A stretch of DNA of 23,863 nucleotides from an uncultured Burkholderiales bacterium (lineage in GTDB: Bacteria > Pseudomonadota > Gammaproteobacteria > Burkholderiales > Burkholderiaceae_C), in NCBI GenBank assembly GCA_903953985.1, contig CAJBLW010000268.1, forward strand, positions 1-23,863, given 5' to 3'. This document shows, in pieces, positions 1-6,808 of the stretch. The translations under genes were made by a program, and so were the position numbers. Positions within the stretch are counted from its first letter, which is position 1. Each line of letters begins with the position of its first letter. The notes under the pieces are model-generated. The model saw only the letters and a program-made list of their open reading frames with translations, made no database searches and was not told the DNA's origin.

Positions 1-290
1 CCGTGCCCTTTTGCCTGGCCCGCATCCCGCAAGGCGGCGAAGTGCGCGGCAACCTGGCCGCAGGCGGCAAGGGCGTGGCCCAGCCCATCTCGGCGCGTGA
101 CCGTGAAATTGCAGAAACGCTGGGACCGATCCTGTTTGCACTCGGCCTGATGCTGGAGGGCCTGGACATCATTGGCGATAGCCTGACCGAAAACAACGTG
201 ACCAGCCCGACTAGCTTTCAGGAAATCACCGACCAGATGAAATGCGATGTGGCGGCGCTGTTCATGGACGAGGTGGAAGCGGCGCTGTAA
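1..290 (+). CDS. gshB: Glutathione synthetase, C-terminal part (5' truncated by window edge)
   Basis: Glutathione synthetase joins gamma-glutamylcysteine and glycine with ATP in the cytoplasm, the last step of glutathione synthesis. Only about the last 96 residues are visible, and the frame is open to the left edge. The visible part opens with the ATP-grasp segment R-I-P-Q-G-G-E-x-R-G-N-L-A-A-G-G (about residues 8-23 of the fragment). It continues with G-L-D-I-I-G-D and E-N-N-V-T-S-P-T, which match the end of the E. coli GshB ATP/Mg site closely. The stop is TAA at 288-290. The gene converges on the amidotransferase gene with 28 bases between them, and I saw no convincing terminator hairpin there. 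The identification is firm; nothing can be said about the start or promoter. Confidence 0.95.
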   Translation, partial: VPFCLARIPQGGEVRGNLAAGGKGVAQPISARDREIAETLGPILFALGLMLEGLDIIGDSLTENNVTSPTSFQEITDQMKCDVAALFMDEVEAAL

Positions 291-318
291 AGCCTCAAGA
301 GACAGGTTGAAATCTCCC

Positions 319-1083
319 CTACGGGTTCAAACCACCGCCTTCAAAGGTGTAAACCCGACCCGGCTCAAACGGCACCCAGCTTTCATCGGTGGTGAGCGGC
401 TGCGTGACCACCACGGCCACCCGATCGGTCTCTCGAGTGTGCTCGGCAAAGTTCATGCTCAGGTCTTCGTCGCTCAGCGTGGCACGACTGAACGGGTGCC
501 TGCGCAGCACATAGTGCAAGTGGGTGCTGGCGTGCGACCACAGCGCTTGGCCGTTGGACAGCAAAAAGTTGAAAGTGCCATGTCTGGCGATCTGCGGCAC
601 CAGCTCACGCAAGGTGCAGCTGAGTTCGTTCACGCTGGGCACGCTGGCGTGTGACTTGGCCAGTTCTTGCATGAGCCAGCAAAACGCCCGCTCGCTGTCG
701 GTCTGACCCACGGGCTTGAAGCTGCCATGCAAGCGCGGCGCGTAGTCCACCAGGTTGCCATTGTGGGCAAACACCCAGTAGCGGCCCCACAGTTCGCGCA
801 CAAAGGGGTGGCAGTTTTCCAGGCTGACTTCGCCTTGTGTGGCCTTGCGGATGTGGGCAATCACGTTCTGACTTTTGATCGGGTAACGCCGGATCAGCTC
901 GGCAATCGGCGAGCTGCTGGCGCTTTGGTGATCCACAAAGTGACGCACGCCCTGCCCTTCAAAAAAGGCAATGCCCCAGCCGTCGCCGTGATGGTCGGTG
1001 TGACCGCCGCGCTGGGCAAAGCCGCTGAAGCTGAAAGTCACATCGGTCGGGGTGTTGGCGTTCATGCCGAGCAGTTGGCACAT
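319..1083 (-). CDS. yafJ: Class II glutamine amidotransferase, YafJ-like
   Basis: A 254-residue protein with the Ntn-hydrolase glutaminase fold. Cys2, exposed after Met1 removal, is the expected nucleophile (M-C-Q-L-L-G-M-N). Other family marks are H-x-D-G-W-G-I-A-F near residue 35, H-I-R-K-A-T-x-G near 80, E-N-C-H-P-F near 90, and F-A-H-N-G-N-L near 108. The ammonia acceptor of YafJ-like proteins is not established and no synthase domain is attached, so the physiological reaction is unknown. The start is ATG 1083, preceded by AAGGA about 7 bases upstream. It lies 3 bases beyond the stop of the MFS transporter gene, so it is very probably the last gene of that four-gene operon. The length is normal for the family. 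Confidence 0.9.
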   Translation of the reverse strand: MCQLLGMNANTPTDVTFSFSGFAQRGGHTDHHGDGWGIAFFEGQGVRHFVDHQSASSSPIAELIRRYPIKSQNVIAHIRKATQGEVSLENCHPFVRELWGRYWVFAHNGNLVDYAPRLHGSFKPVGQTDSERAFCWLMQELAKSHASVPSVNELSCTLRELVPQIARHGTFNFLLSNGQALWSHASTHLHYVLRRHPFSRATLSDEDLSMNFAEHTRETDRVAVVVTQPLTTDESWVPFEPGRVYTFEGGGLNP

Positions 1084-1086
1084 GGG

Positions 1087-2622
1087 TCAATCCTTGACGG
1101 TTGCGGCTACAGGCTCGGCCATTTTCCATGCGGCCAGCAAAGCCAGCGCAGTCATGGTGGCCAGGAAAACAAAGGTCTCGTTGAAGGCGCGCAAATCGGC
1201 GCTGGCCAGATGGCTTGACGCATGGGCATACACCGCCAAACGCCACTCCAGCACGATGGCGCAAATGCTCACGCCTGCCGCACCGCCCAGCATGCGCACA
1301 AAGCCAATCACGCTGGAAGCCTGTGGGATCAGGTCCTTGGGCAAACCGCGTAAAGCCCCCAGGTTGAGCGAAGGCAAGATGAAGCCCAGACCAATACGCC
1401 CGAGGATGACCAAAATCCAGAGCAAAGCCAAGCCCGCCGCCGGGTGGACCAAGGGCATGAGCGCAAACGACAGCGCCAGCAAGGCCAGGCCCCAACTCAC
1501 CCAATGGGCGGGCGGCATGCGATGCGACAAACGCCCCACCGCCGCGATGGTCAAGGCCAGCAGAATGCCAGCTGGCAACAAGGCCGCACCAATGTAAGAC
1601 GGCGACAACCCCAGGCCCATCTGCATGTAAACCGGCAACAAATACGTGGAGCCAAACAACGCGATACCGTAGGTGAAAGAGACCAGTGCCCCCATGGCGA
1701 AATGGCGGTGGCCAAACACCTGCAGGTTCATGAGCGGGCCACGCCGGACTTGGCGGGCCTGGCGCAAGGACTTGGCTTTTCGACCCGAAGAGGCGGGGCG
1801 CACGCGTCGGCGCGGCTTCAGTAAATGCCGCTGCCAAACGACAAACACCGCCATGCCCAAGCAGGCCATCGCCAGCAGCACGAAAGCCACGGATGCGTCA
1901 TCGCCACGCAACTGCACCAGTCCGTTGAGCAGCATCAAGGTGGAGGCGCTGGCCAGCGCCAGCCCGATCCAGTCCAGCCCCGGGCTGTCGGCATCGGCCT
2001 GAACACCGCCCGGGGCCGAGGTGGGCACGTAGCGGCGCGACAGCCACAGCGCCACCATGGCCAGCGGCACCACCATGAAAAAAATCGAGCGCCAGCCGAA
2101 CACATCGACCAGCACCCCGCCAATGCTGGGGCCAATGGCGGGGGCCATCACCACACCCACACCGAACAAGCCACTGGCGCGGCCCTGCTCTTCTGACGCA
2201 AAAGCACGCAAGATGATGATGGCCGGTATGGGCTGCACCACACCCGCAGCCAAGCCTTCGGCCACGCGTGCGGCCATGACCAGCGGAAAGTCGTTGGCCA
2301 AGCCACCCACCACCCCGCCACCCAGCAGCAACCACATGCACACCTCGTACACCCGGCGGTAGCCGTAGCGCGACAGCAGCCAGGGCGTGGTGAGCATGGA
2401 CACCGTCATGGCCACCATGAAACCCGAGGTGACCCACTGCACCCGGCTTTGCCCCAAGGTGAAGTGCGTGCTCATGTCGGGGATGGCCACATTCAGGATG
2501 GTCGACGACATGACCGCCGCCATGGAGCCGAGCATCACCGACAGCAGCAACAACCAGCGGTGCCGCTCGCCATAGCGCGCTTGCAGGGCCTGCAGGCTGT
2601 GCGGGCCATGGGCCTGGGTCAT
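1087..2622 (-). CDS. MFS transporter, DHA2 (EmrB/QacA) drug-resistance type
   Basis: A 511-residue inner-membrane protein with many hydrophobic segments, in line with the 14-helix DHA2 family of proton-coupled exporters. Visible motifs are S-S-T-I-L-N-V-A-I-P-D-M in the first helix (family motif D1), R-Y-G-Y-R-R-V-Y after helix 2 (motif A-like), and the antiporter motif C in helix 5 (A-P-A-I-G-P-S-I-G-G). Substrate cannot be inferred. An unusually basic stretch of roughly 35 residues (about 262-298, many Arg/Lys) sits mid-protein, probably in a cytoplasmic loop. The ATG overlaps the stop of the upstream CWC gene by four bases (ATGA), indicating translational coupling. No partner membrane-fusion (EmrA-like) gene is present in the window. 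Confidence 0.88.
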   Translation of the reverse strand: MTQAHGPHSLQALQARYGERHRWLLLLSVMLGSMAAVMSSTILNVAIPDMSTHFTLGQSRVQWVTSGFMVAMTVSMLTTPWLLSRYGYRRVYEVCMWLLLGGGVVGGLANDFPLVMAARVAEGLAAGVVQPIPAIIILRAFASEEQGRASGLFGVGVVMAPAIGPSIGGVLVDVFGWRSIFFMVVPLAMVALWLSRRYVPTSAPGGVQADADSPGLDWIGLALASASTLMLLNGLVQLRGDDASVAFVLLAMACLGMAVFVVWQRHLLKPRRRVRPASSGRKAKSLRQARQVRRGPLMNLQVFGHRHFAMGALVSFTYGIALFGSTYLLPVYMQMGLGLSPSYIGAALLPAGILLALTIAAVGRLSHRMPPAHWVSWGLALLALSFALMPLVHPAAGLALLWILVILGRIGLGFILPSLNLGALRGLPKDLIPQASSVIGFVRMLGGAAGVSICAIVLEWRLAVYAHASSHLASADLRAFNETFVFLATMTALALLAAWKMAEPVAATVKD

Positions 2623-2888
2623 GCGCGCCTCGTCTGCAAGAAGTCTTGCGATGGTTCAAGACTTGGGGCGTGCGATGCGGCCACACAGGCCGCACAAATG
2701 CAGGCCTTGTTGCGAGCCGCCTCAGGCACCTGTTTCAACAAATCGGCGCTGAACTGCACCAGCGTGCACCAGCAAGGGCCGGATGCCACCTGGCCCGGCG
2801 TCATCATGGTGCAGGCGTTGGGCTGGCCACACAAGGGACAGCGGCAAGGATCTAGAGTGGTTAAGGGCTGGGTCATGGGAATAGGCAC
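2619..2888 (-). CDS. Small cysteine-rich CWC-family protein
   Basis: An 89-residue soluble protein rich in paired cysteines: C-x-C-P-L-C-G-x-x-N-A-C near residues 15-26, P-C-W-C near 38-41, and A-C-I-C-A-A-C near 62-68. This is the pattern of the cysteine-rich CWC family, probably a small zinc-binding protein; its function is unknown. Translation may begin at GTG 2888 (AAGGA 4 bases upstream) or at in-frame ATG 2876; both keep all the cysteines. The GTG directly follows the stop of the upstream membrane-protein gene, and the 3' end overlaps the MFS start by four bases, so it is embedded in an operon. Confidence 0.75.
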   Translation of the reverse strand: MPIPMTQPLTTLDPCRCPLCGQPNACTMMTPGQVASGPCWCTLVQFSADLLKQVPEAARNKACICAACVAASHAPSLEPSQDFLQTRRA

Positions 2889-3122
2889 TCAGTCCTTACC
2901 CTGACGGTGCCACTGCACATCGCGCCACTGGCGAATGGCCAGCACCACCAGGGGCGTGCTGTGCAAGAAGAAGTCAAAAATGTCGATGGGTTTGCTCAAA
3001 GTACCGTCCAAAAGCATGCGCCATTTTTCGGTCAAGTGAGGCTCGGGCACGAAGGGGGCCACAGCCAAGTAAACGGCCACTGCCACCAACAACCATTTGG
3101 GTATCCGGTCAATCCAGCGCAT
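2889..3122 (-). CDS. Small two-helix membrane protein of unknown function
   Basis: A 77-residue protein beginning M-R-W-I-D-R. I chose ATG 3122 rather than an upstream in-frame start at 3179 because GGAG lies 6 bases before 3122 and the extra 19 residues look like leader sequence. It has a hydrophobic segment at about residues 9-27 (W-L-L-V-A-V-A-V-Y-L-A-V-A-P-F) and a second near 52-65 (F-F-L-H-S-T-P-L-V-V-L-A). Between them lies a conserved-looking P-E-P-H-L-x-E-K-W-R-M-L-x-x-G-T-L-S-K-P-I-D region. Short proteins of this form recur in Burkholderiales, but I know of no demonstrated role. It is the first gene of the operon that runs into the CWC protein, MFS exporter and YafJ genes, so it may be a membrane accessory of the exporter; that is inference. 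Confidence 0.7.
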   Translation of the reverse strand: MRWIDRIPKWLLVAVAVYLAVAPFVPEPHLTEKWRMLLDGTLSKPIDIFDFFLHSTPLVVLAIRQWRDVQWHRQGKD

Positions 3123-3183
3123 CGCGCACTCCAAAAATCCTATTTTCAGGCATTCGAGGCACCGCAACACATGACGCACAGCA

Positions 3184-3207
3184 AAACGGCTCCCGAAGAA
3201 GCCGTTT
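3184..3207 (-). terminator. Probable terminator downstream of glcB
   Basis: A perfect 8-bp inverted repeat, AAACGGCT (3184-3191) and AGCCGTTT (3200-3207), with an 8-base loop. Read on the minus strand the second arm ends in a TTTT run (3186-3183). It lies between the glcB stop (3243) and the next minus-strand gene (start 3122), so it should end or attenuate glcB transcription. The U tract is short, so termination may be partial. Confidence 0.6.
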
Positions 3208-3215
3208 CTTCAAGT

Positions 3216-3232
3216 GTCAGACCGCGTCTGAC
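3216..3232 (-). repeat. Perfect 7-bp hairpin just after the glcB stop
   Basis: GTCAGAC (3216-3222), a three-base loop CGC, then GTCTGAC (3226-3232). It lies 10 bases past the glcB stop and upstream of the second hairpin at 3184-3207. There is no U tract, so it is more likely a 3'-end stabiliser or half of a tandem terminator than a full terminator. Confidence 0.5.
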
Positions 3233-3242
3233 GCCAGTGCGT

Positions 3243-5474
3243 TCAGGCCGCCTTGACCTTCAGACGCCATGCGTGCAGCAAAGGCTCGGTATAGCCACTG
3301 GGTTGAGCCTTGCCTTTAAACACCAGGTCGCAAGCGGCTTTGTAGGCGGCCGACTTGGCAAAATTAGCGGCCATGGGCTGGTAAGCCGCGTCACCCGCGT
3401 TTTGCGCGTCCACCACAGCGGCCATGCGCTGCATGGTTTGCTTGACTTGCTTTTCGGTCACCACACCGTGCTGCATCCAGTTGGCCATGTGCTGGCTGGA
3501 GATGCGCAACGTGGCGCGGTCCTCCATCAGGCCCACGCCGTTGATGTCGGGCACCTTGGAGCAGCCCACGCCCTGGTCCACCCAGCGCACCACATAACCC
3601 AGGATGCCTTGGGCGTTGTTGTCGAGTTCCTTTTGTTTGTCTTCAGCCGTCCAGTTGGCGGCGTCTTTGGCCACCACAGGGAATTGCAGCAACTGGTTGA
3701 GGGTTTCGTCGCGCAGCTCTTTGGGGTCTTGCTTGGCGACCGCCTTTTCCATCTGCTTTTGCAGTGCAGGCACGTCCACTTGGTGGTAGTGCATGGCGTG
3801 CAGCGTGGCGGCGGTGGGGCTGGGCACCCAGGCGGTGTTGGCACCGGCCATGGGGTGGCCAATTTTGGCCTTCAGCATGTCGGCCATCAGGTCGGGCATG
3901 GCCCACATGCCTTTGCCGATCTGGGCACGGCCGCGCAGGCCGCAGGCCAAGCCCACGTTGACGTTGTTCTTCTCGTAGGCGCCCAGCCAGGTGCTGTTCT
4001 TGATGTCGCCCTTGCGCATGACGGGACCCGCCAGCATGCAAGTGTGCATTTCGTCACCGGTGCGGTCCAAAAAGCCGGTGTTGATGAAGGCCACGCGGCT
4101 CTTGGCGGCAGCGATACAGGCTTTGAGGTTGGCGCTGGTGCGGCGCTCTTCGTCCATGATGCCCAGCTTGACGGTGGAAGGCTTCATGCCGATGACTTTT
4201 TCCACGCGACCAAACAGCTCGTCGGCAAAGGCCACCTCTTTGGGTCCGTGCATTTTGGGCTTGACGATGTAGACGCTGCCAGTGCGGCTGTTGCGCAGGG
4301 GGTGCGACGACTTTTTCTGCAAGTCGACCAAGGCGCAGGTCACGGTGATCATCGCGTCCAGGATGCCTTCAGGGATCTCTTTGGTGCTGCCGTCGGCGGC
4401 TTTGTAGAGGATGGCGGGGTTGGTCATAAGGTGACCGACGTTGCGTACAAACATGAGCGAGCGGCCGTGCAATTTCACGGTGCCTTTGCCAGCAGGCTTG
4501 GTGTACTCGCGGTCGCCGTTCATGGTGCGGGTGAACGTCTTGCCGCCCTTTTGCACTTCTTCGCTCAGACTGCCTTGCAAGATGCCCAGCCAGTTGGCAT
4601 AGGCCAGCACCTTGTCATCGGCGTCCACTGCGGCGACCGAGTCTTCGAGGTCGAGGATGGTGGACAAAGCGCTTTCAGCGATCAGATCGGACACGCCAGC
4701 CGGGTCGGTTTGGCCGATGGGGGTGGACTTGTTGATTTGCAGATCGAGGTGGATGCCGTTGTGCACGAACAGCACGGAGGCTGGAGCCTTGGCGTCACCT
4801 GTGTAGCCCACGAATTGCTTGTCATTCGCCAAGCTTGTGTTTTTGCCATTGGCCAAGGTGACCACCAGCTTGCCCGCTTTCACGGCGTAGCCCTTGCTGC
4901 CCACATGCGAGCCGGTCTTCAGAGGTGCGCAGCGATCGAGCACGTTGCGGCAGTAGTCGATGACTTTGGCGCCGCGCTGGGGGTTGTAACCCGAGCCTTT
5001 TTCACAGCCGTCGGCCTCGCTGATCGCATCGGTGCCATACAGCGCGTCATACAAGCTGCCCCAACGGGCGTTGGCCGCGTTCAGGGCGTATCGAGCGTTC
5101 AGGATCGGCACCACCAACTGAGGGCCCGCGAGCTTGGCCAGTTCGGCGTCTACGTTGGCGGTGGAGGCTTGGGCGTTTTTGGGCTCGGGCACCAGGTAGC
5201 CAATTTGGCTCAGGTATTTGCGGTAGGCCTTCATGGCCTTGGCATCGCTGACCGGACCGGGGTTGGCGGTGTGCCACTGGTCCATGGCGGTCTGGATGCG
5301 GTCACGCTCGGCCAGCAAGGCGATGTTTTTCGGGGCCAAATCGGCCACGAGGTCGTTGAAGCCTTGCCAGAACTTGTCTTTGCCCACGCCGGTGGCGGGC
5401 AGCATCTGGTCATTGATGAAACTCAGCAGTGGGTTGGCCACTTGCAGGTTGTGAATCGCGGTGCGTGCAGTCAT
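3243..5474 (-). CDS. glcB: Malate synthase G
   Basis: Malate synthase G condenses glyoxylate with acetyl-CoA to malate, the second step of the glyoxylate shunt and the way glycolate is assimilated. The product is about 743 residues, close to the usual 720-740 for isoform G. The mid-protein segment S-R-x-G-S-V-Y-I-V-K-P-K-M-H-G-P holds the glyoxylate-binding Arg. G-I-M-D-E-E-R-R-T and N-T-G-F-L-D-R-T-G-D hold the Mg-binding Glu and Asp. L-M-E-D-R-A-T-L-R-I-S-S-Q near residue 640 holds the catalytic Asp. I place the start at ATG 5474 (M-T-A-R-T-A) because AGAGG lies 5 bases upstream; an in-frame extension to 5558 encodes implausible residues. It appears to be monocistronic, with hairpins after its stop. 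No isocitrate lyase or glycolate oxidase gene is nearby. Confidence 0.97.
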   Translation of the reverse strand: MTARTAIHNLQVANPLLSFINDQMLPATGVGKDKFWQGFNDLVADLAPKNIALLAERDRIQTAMDQWHTANPGPVSDAKAMKAYRKYLSQIGYLVPEPKNAQASTANVDAELAKLAGPQLVVPILNARYALNAANARWGSLYDALYGTDAISEADGCEKGSGYNPQRGAKVIDYCRNVLDRCAPLKTGSHVGSKGYAVKAGKLVVTLANGKNTSLANDKQFVGYTGDAKAPASVLFVHNGIHLDLQINKSTPIGQTDPAGVSDLIAESALSTILDLEDSVAAVDADDKVLAYANWLGILQGSLSEEVQKGGKTFTRTMNGDREYTKPAGKGTVKLHGRSLMFVRNVGHLMTNPAILYKAADGSTKEIPEGILDAMITVTCALVDLQKKSSHPLRNSRTGSVYIVKPKMHGPKEVAFADELFGRVEKVIGMKPSTVKLGIMDEERRTSANLKACIAAAKSRVAFINTGFLDRTGDEMHTCMLAGPVMRKGDIKNSTWLGAYEKNNVNVGLACGLRGRAQIGKGMWAMPDLMADMLKAKIGHPMAGANTAWVPSPTAATLHAMHYHQVDVPALQKQMEKAVAKQDPKELRDETLNQLLQFPVVAKDAANWTAEDKQKELDNNAQGILGYVVRWVDQGVGCSKVPDINGVGLMEDRATLRISSQHMANWMQHGVVTEKQVKQTMQRMAAVVDAQNAGDAAYQPMAANFAKSAAYKAACDLVFKGKAQPSGYTEPLLHAWRLKVKAA

Positions 5475-5567
5475 GAAAACCTCTGGGGTCAAGTCAAAAA
5501 ATGGGGGGGGGAACCTCTGTTCAAAGCAGGCAAGCTGCCATGGAGCCCAAGGGACCAAACACTCTAT

Positions 5568-5579
5568 TCTAAATTTAGA
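5568..5579. promoter_or_regulatory. 12-bp AT-rich palindrome upstream of glcB
   Basis: A perfect palindrome, TCTAAATTTAGA, lying 94-105 bases before the glcB start codon. On the minus strand it overlaps a -10-like TAGAAT (5571-5566); I see no good -35 partner. It could be an operator over the glcB promoter. The rest of the 341-base gap between the divergent glcB and mvaB genes holds the two REP-like palindromes listed separately; I see no gene in it. Confidence 0.35.
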
Positions 5580-5683
5580 CGCTGATAAACCCGCCAGATC
5601 TTCATAGACCCATGACTTTTAAGCACAAGTGGTGGCCCACCTGTGCTTACCCATTGGCAACGTTTGTCAACCCGTGTCATATC

Positions 5684-5717
5684 TGTCACCCCGGGCTTGA
5701 ACCGGGGGAGGTCCATC
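5684..5717 (-). repeat. REP-like palindrome, copy A
   Basis: Contains CCCCGG (5689-5694), a seven-base loop, then CCGGGG (5702-5707), flanked by TGTCA and GTCCATC. Read on the minus strand it is a diverged version of copies B and C, which share the outline ATGGATCCCGG, loop, CCGGGATGACA. It faces copy B in inverted orientation 33 bases away. Confidence 0.6.
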
Positions 5718-5749
5718 TTCTGAGCTTTCACGACAGCTGACGGCAAAAC

Positions 5750-5778
5750 ATGGATCCCGGATCAATTCCGGGATGACA
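5750..5778 (+). repeat. REP-like palindrome, copy B
   Basis: An 8-bp stem, ATCCCGGA (5754-5761) and TCCGGGAT (5767-5774), around a five-base loop, framed by ATGG on the left and GACA on the right. It is nearly identical in outline to copy C at 17525-17553 and inverted relative to copy A. Such elements are dispersed extragenic repeats in many proteobacteria. Here it ends 38 bases before the mvaB start. Confidence 0.65.
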
Positions 5779-5803
5779 AAACTGATGGCTTCAGTCACGG
5801 ATC

Positions 5804-5809
5804 AATAAT
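5804..5809 (+). promoter_or_regulatory. Possible -10 element of mvaB
   Basis: AATAAT ends 6 bases before the ATG at 5816. There is no convincing -35 hexamer and only a weak purine stretch (AGG) right next to the start codon. If used, the transcript would start at or very near the ATG. Confidence 0.3.
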
Positions 5810-5815
5810 TCAGGC

Positions 5816-6742
5816 ATGACACGACTCCCAAGCCCAGAAATCCTGATCAGCGAAGTCGGCCCGCGCGATGGCCTGCAGTCGGTCAAGGCCATCATGCCCA
5901 CCGCCGACAAACTGCGCTGGATCGACGCATTGGCGGCGGCGGGCCTGCGCGAGATTGAAGTGGCCTCGTTTGTGCCCGCCCAACTCTTACCGCAAATGGC
6001 CGATGCCGCACAGGTGGTACAACACGCACGGCGCCACAGCGGGGTGCGCATCATGGCGCTGGTGCCCAACGTGCGCGGCGCGCAGGCCGCTCTGACTGCT
6101 GGCGCCCAAAAGCTCACCCTGCCCGTTTCGGCCAGCCCGGCCCACTCGATGGCCAATGTGCGAAAAACGCCCGAGGGCATGGTCGAAGAAGTCAAAGCGG
6201 TCTTGCGCCTGCGCGACCAGATTGCGCCCGGCGTGCCGGTAGAAGTGGGCCTGTCCACCGCCTTTGGCTGCACCTTGCAAGGCCAAGTGCCTGAAGCCGA
6301 TGTGCTGCGTTTGGCGGTGCAACTGGCGCAAGCGGGGGTAGACGAAATTGGCCTGTCGGACACCACCGGCATGGGCAACCCTGCGCAGGTGCAGCGTTTA
6401 TTCAAACGCATGTTTCAGGAAATCGGCCCCCTCACCGGCTCGGCCCACCTGCACAACACCCGGGGCTTGGGACTGGCCAATGCTCTGGCTGCCTACGAGG
6501 CAGGCGTGCGCAAGTTTGACAGCTCGCTTGGGGGCTTGGGCGGCTGCCCTTATGCGCCCGGGGCTTCGGGCAATGTGGTGACCGAAGACCTGGTGTTCAT
6601 GTTCGAAGCCATGGGTGTGACCACCGGGATTGACCTGAACCAACTCATGGCCGCGCGCGAGCCCCTGAAAGCTGGTCTCCCCGGCGAACCGCTGTACGGC
6701 ATGACGCCCGCGGCAGGGCTGCCCAAAGGCTGGCGCACTTGA
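5816..6742 (+). CDS. mvaB: Hydroxymethylglutaryl-CoA lyase family protein
   Basis: A 308-residue TIM-barrel lyase. The family cleaves 3-hydroxy-3-methylglutaryl-CoA to acetoacetate and acetyl-CoA, the end of leucine breakdown. All the key residues of the human enzyme have equivalents: R17 and D18 in G-P-R-D-G-L-Q, E48 in I-E-V-A-S-F, the metal pair H211 and H213 in A-H-L-H-N-T-R-G, and the loop Cys C244 with N253 in G-L-G-G-C-P-Y-A-P-G-A-S-G-N. The fold and chemistry class are therefore firm. The true substrate might be another 3-hydroxy-3-methyl acyl-CoA such as citramalyl-CoA, because no leucine-catabolic genes are adjacent. The start at ATG 5816 has a poor Shine-Dalgarno. A LysR gene follows on the same strand after 66 bases. 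Confidence 0.85.
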   Translation: MTRLPSPEILISEVGPRDGLQSVKAIMPTADKLRWIDALAAAGLREIEVASFVPAQLLPQMADAAQVVQHARRHSGVRIMALVPNVRGAQAALTAGAQKLTLPVSASPAHSMANVRKTPEGMVEEVKAVLRLRDQIAPGVPVEVGLSTAFGCTLQGQVPEADVLRLAVQLAQAGVDEIGLSDTTGMGNPAQVQRLFKRMFQEIGPLTGSAHLHNTRGLGLANALAAYEAGVRKFDSSLGGLGGCPYAPGASGNVVTEDLVFMFEAMGVTTGIDLNQLMAAREPLKAGLPGEPLYGMTPAAGLPKGWRT

Positions 6743-6794
6743 CTCAAACAGACCCATTGAACGCCAAGTAGGCCAAATTACAAACCAGAACCCG

Positions 6795-6800
6795 CATAAT
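6795..6800 (+). promoter_or_regulatory. Possible -10 element of the LysR gene
   Basis: CATAAT ends 8 bases before the ATG at 6809, and no Shine-Dalgarno is visible between them. Spacing to the start codon is the same as for the TAAAAT before argS. The -35 region is weak. Confidence 0.35.
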
Positions 6801-6808
6801 CAGCTCAC

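Noticed and set aside
2907..5585. An 892-codon open frame on the plus strand opposite glcB
   Set aside because: It is the antisense shadow of malate synthase G, whose catalytic motifs and length are unambiguous on the minus strand. GC-rich codon use leaves the opposite frame free of stops, and the translated product is rich in His, Gly and Val with no recognisable domain.
5665..5688. Three TGTCA repeats spaced 10 and 9 bases apart before mvaB
   Set aside because: Suggestive of helical phasing, but the third repeat belongs to REP-like copy A and five-base repeats are too short to separate from chance.
5816..6742. Reading mvaB as an isopropylmalate or homocitrate synthase
   Set aside because: The G-G-C-P-Y-A-P-G-A-S-G-N loop with its Cys, and the conserved Arg, Glu and Asn spacing, fit HMG-CoA lyase, and the protein is too short for those synthases.
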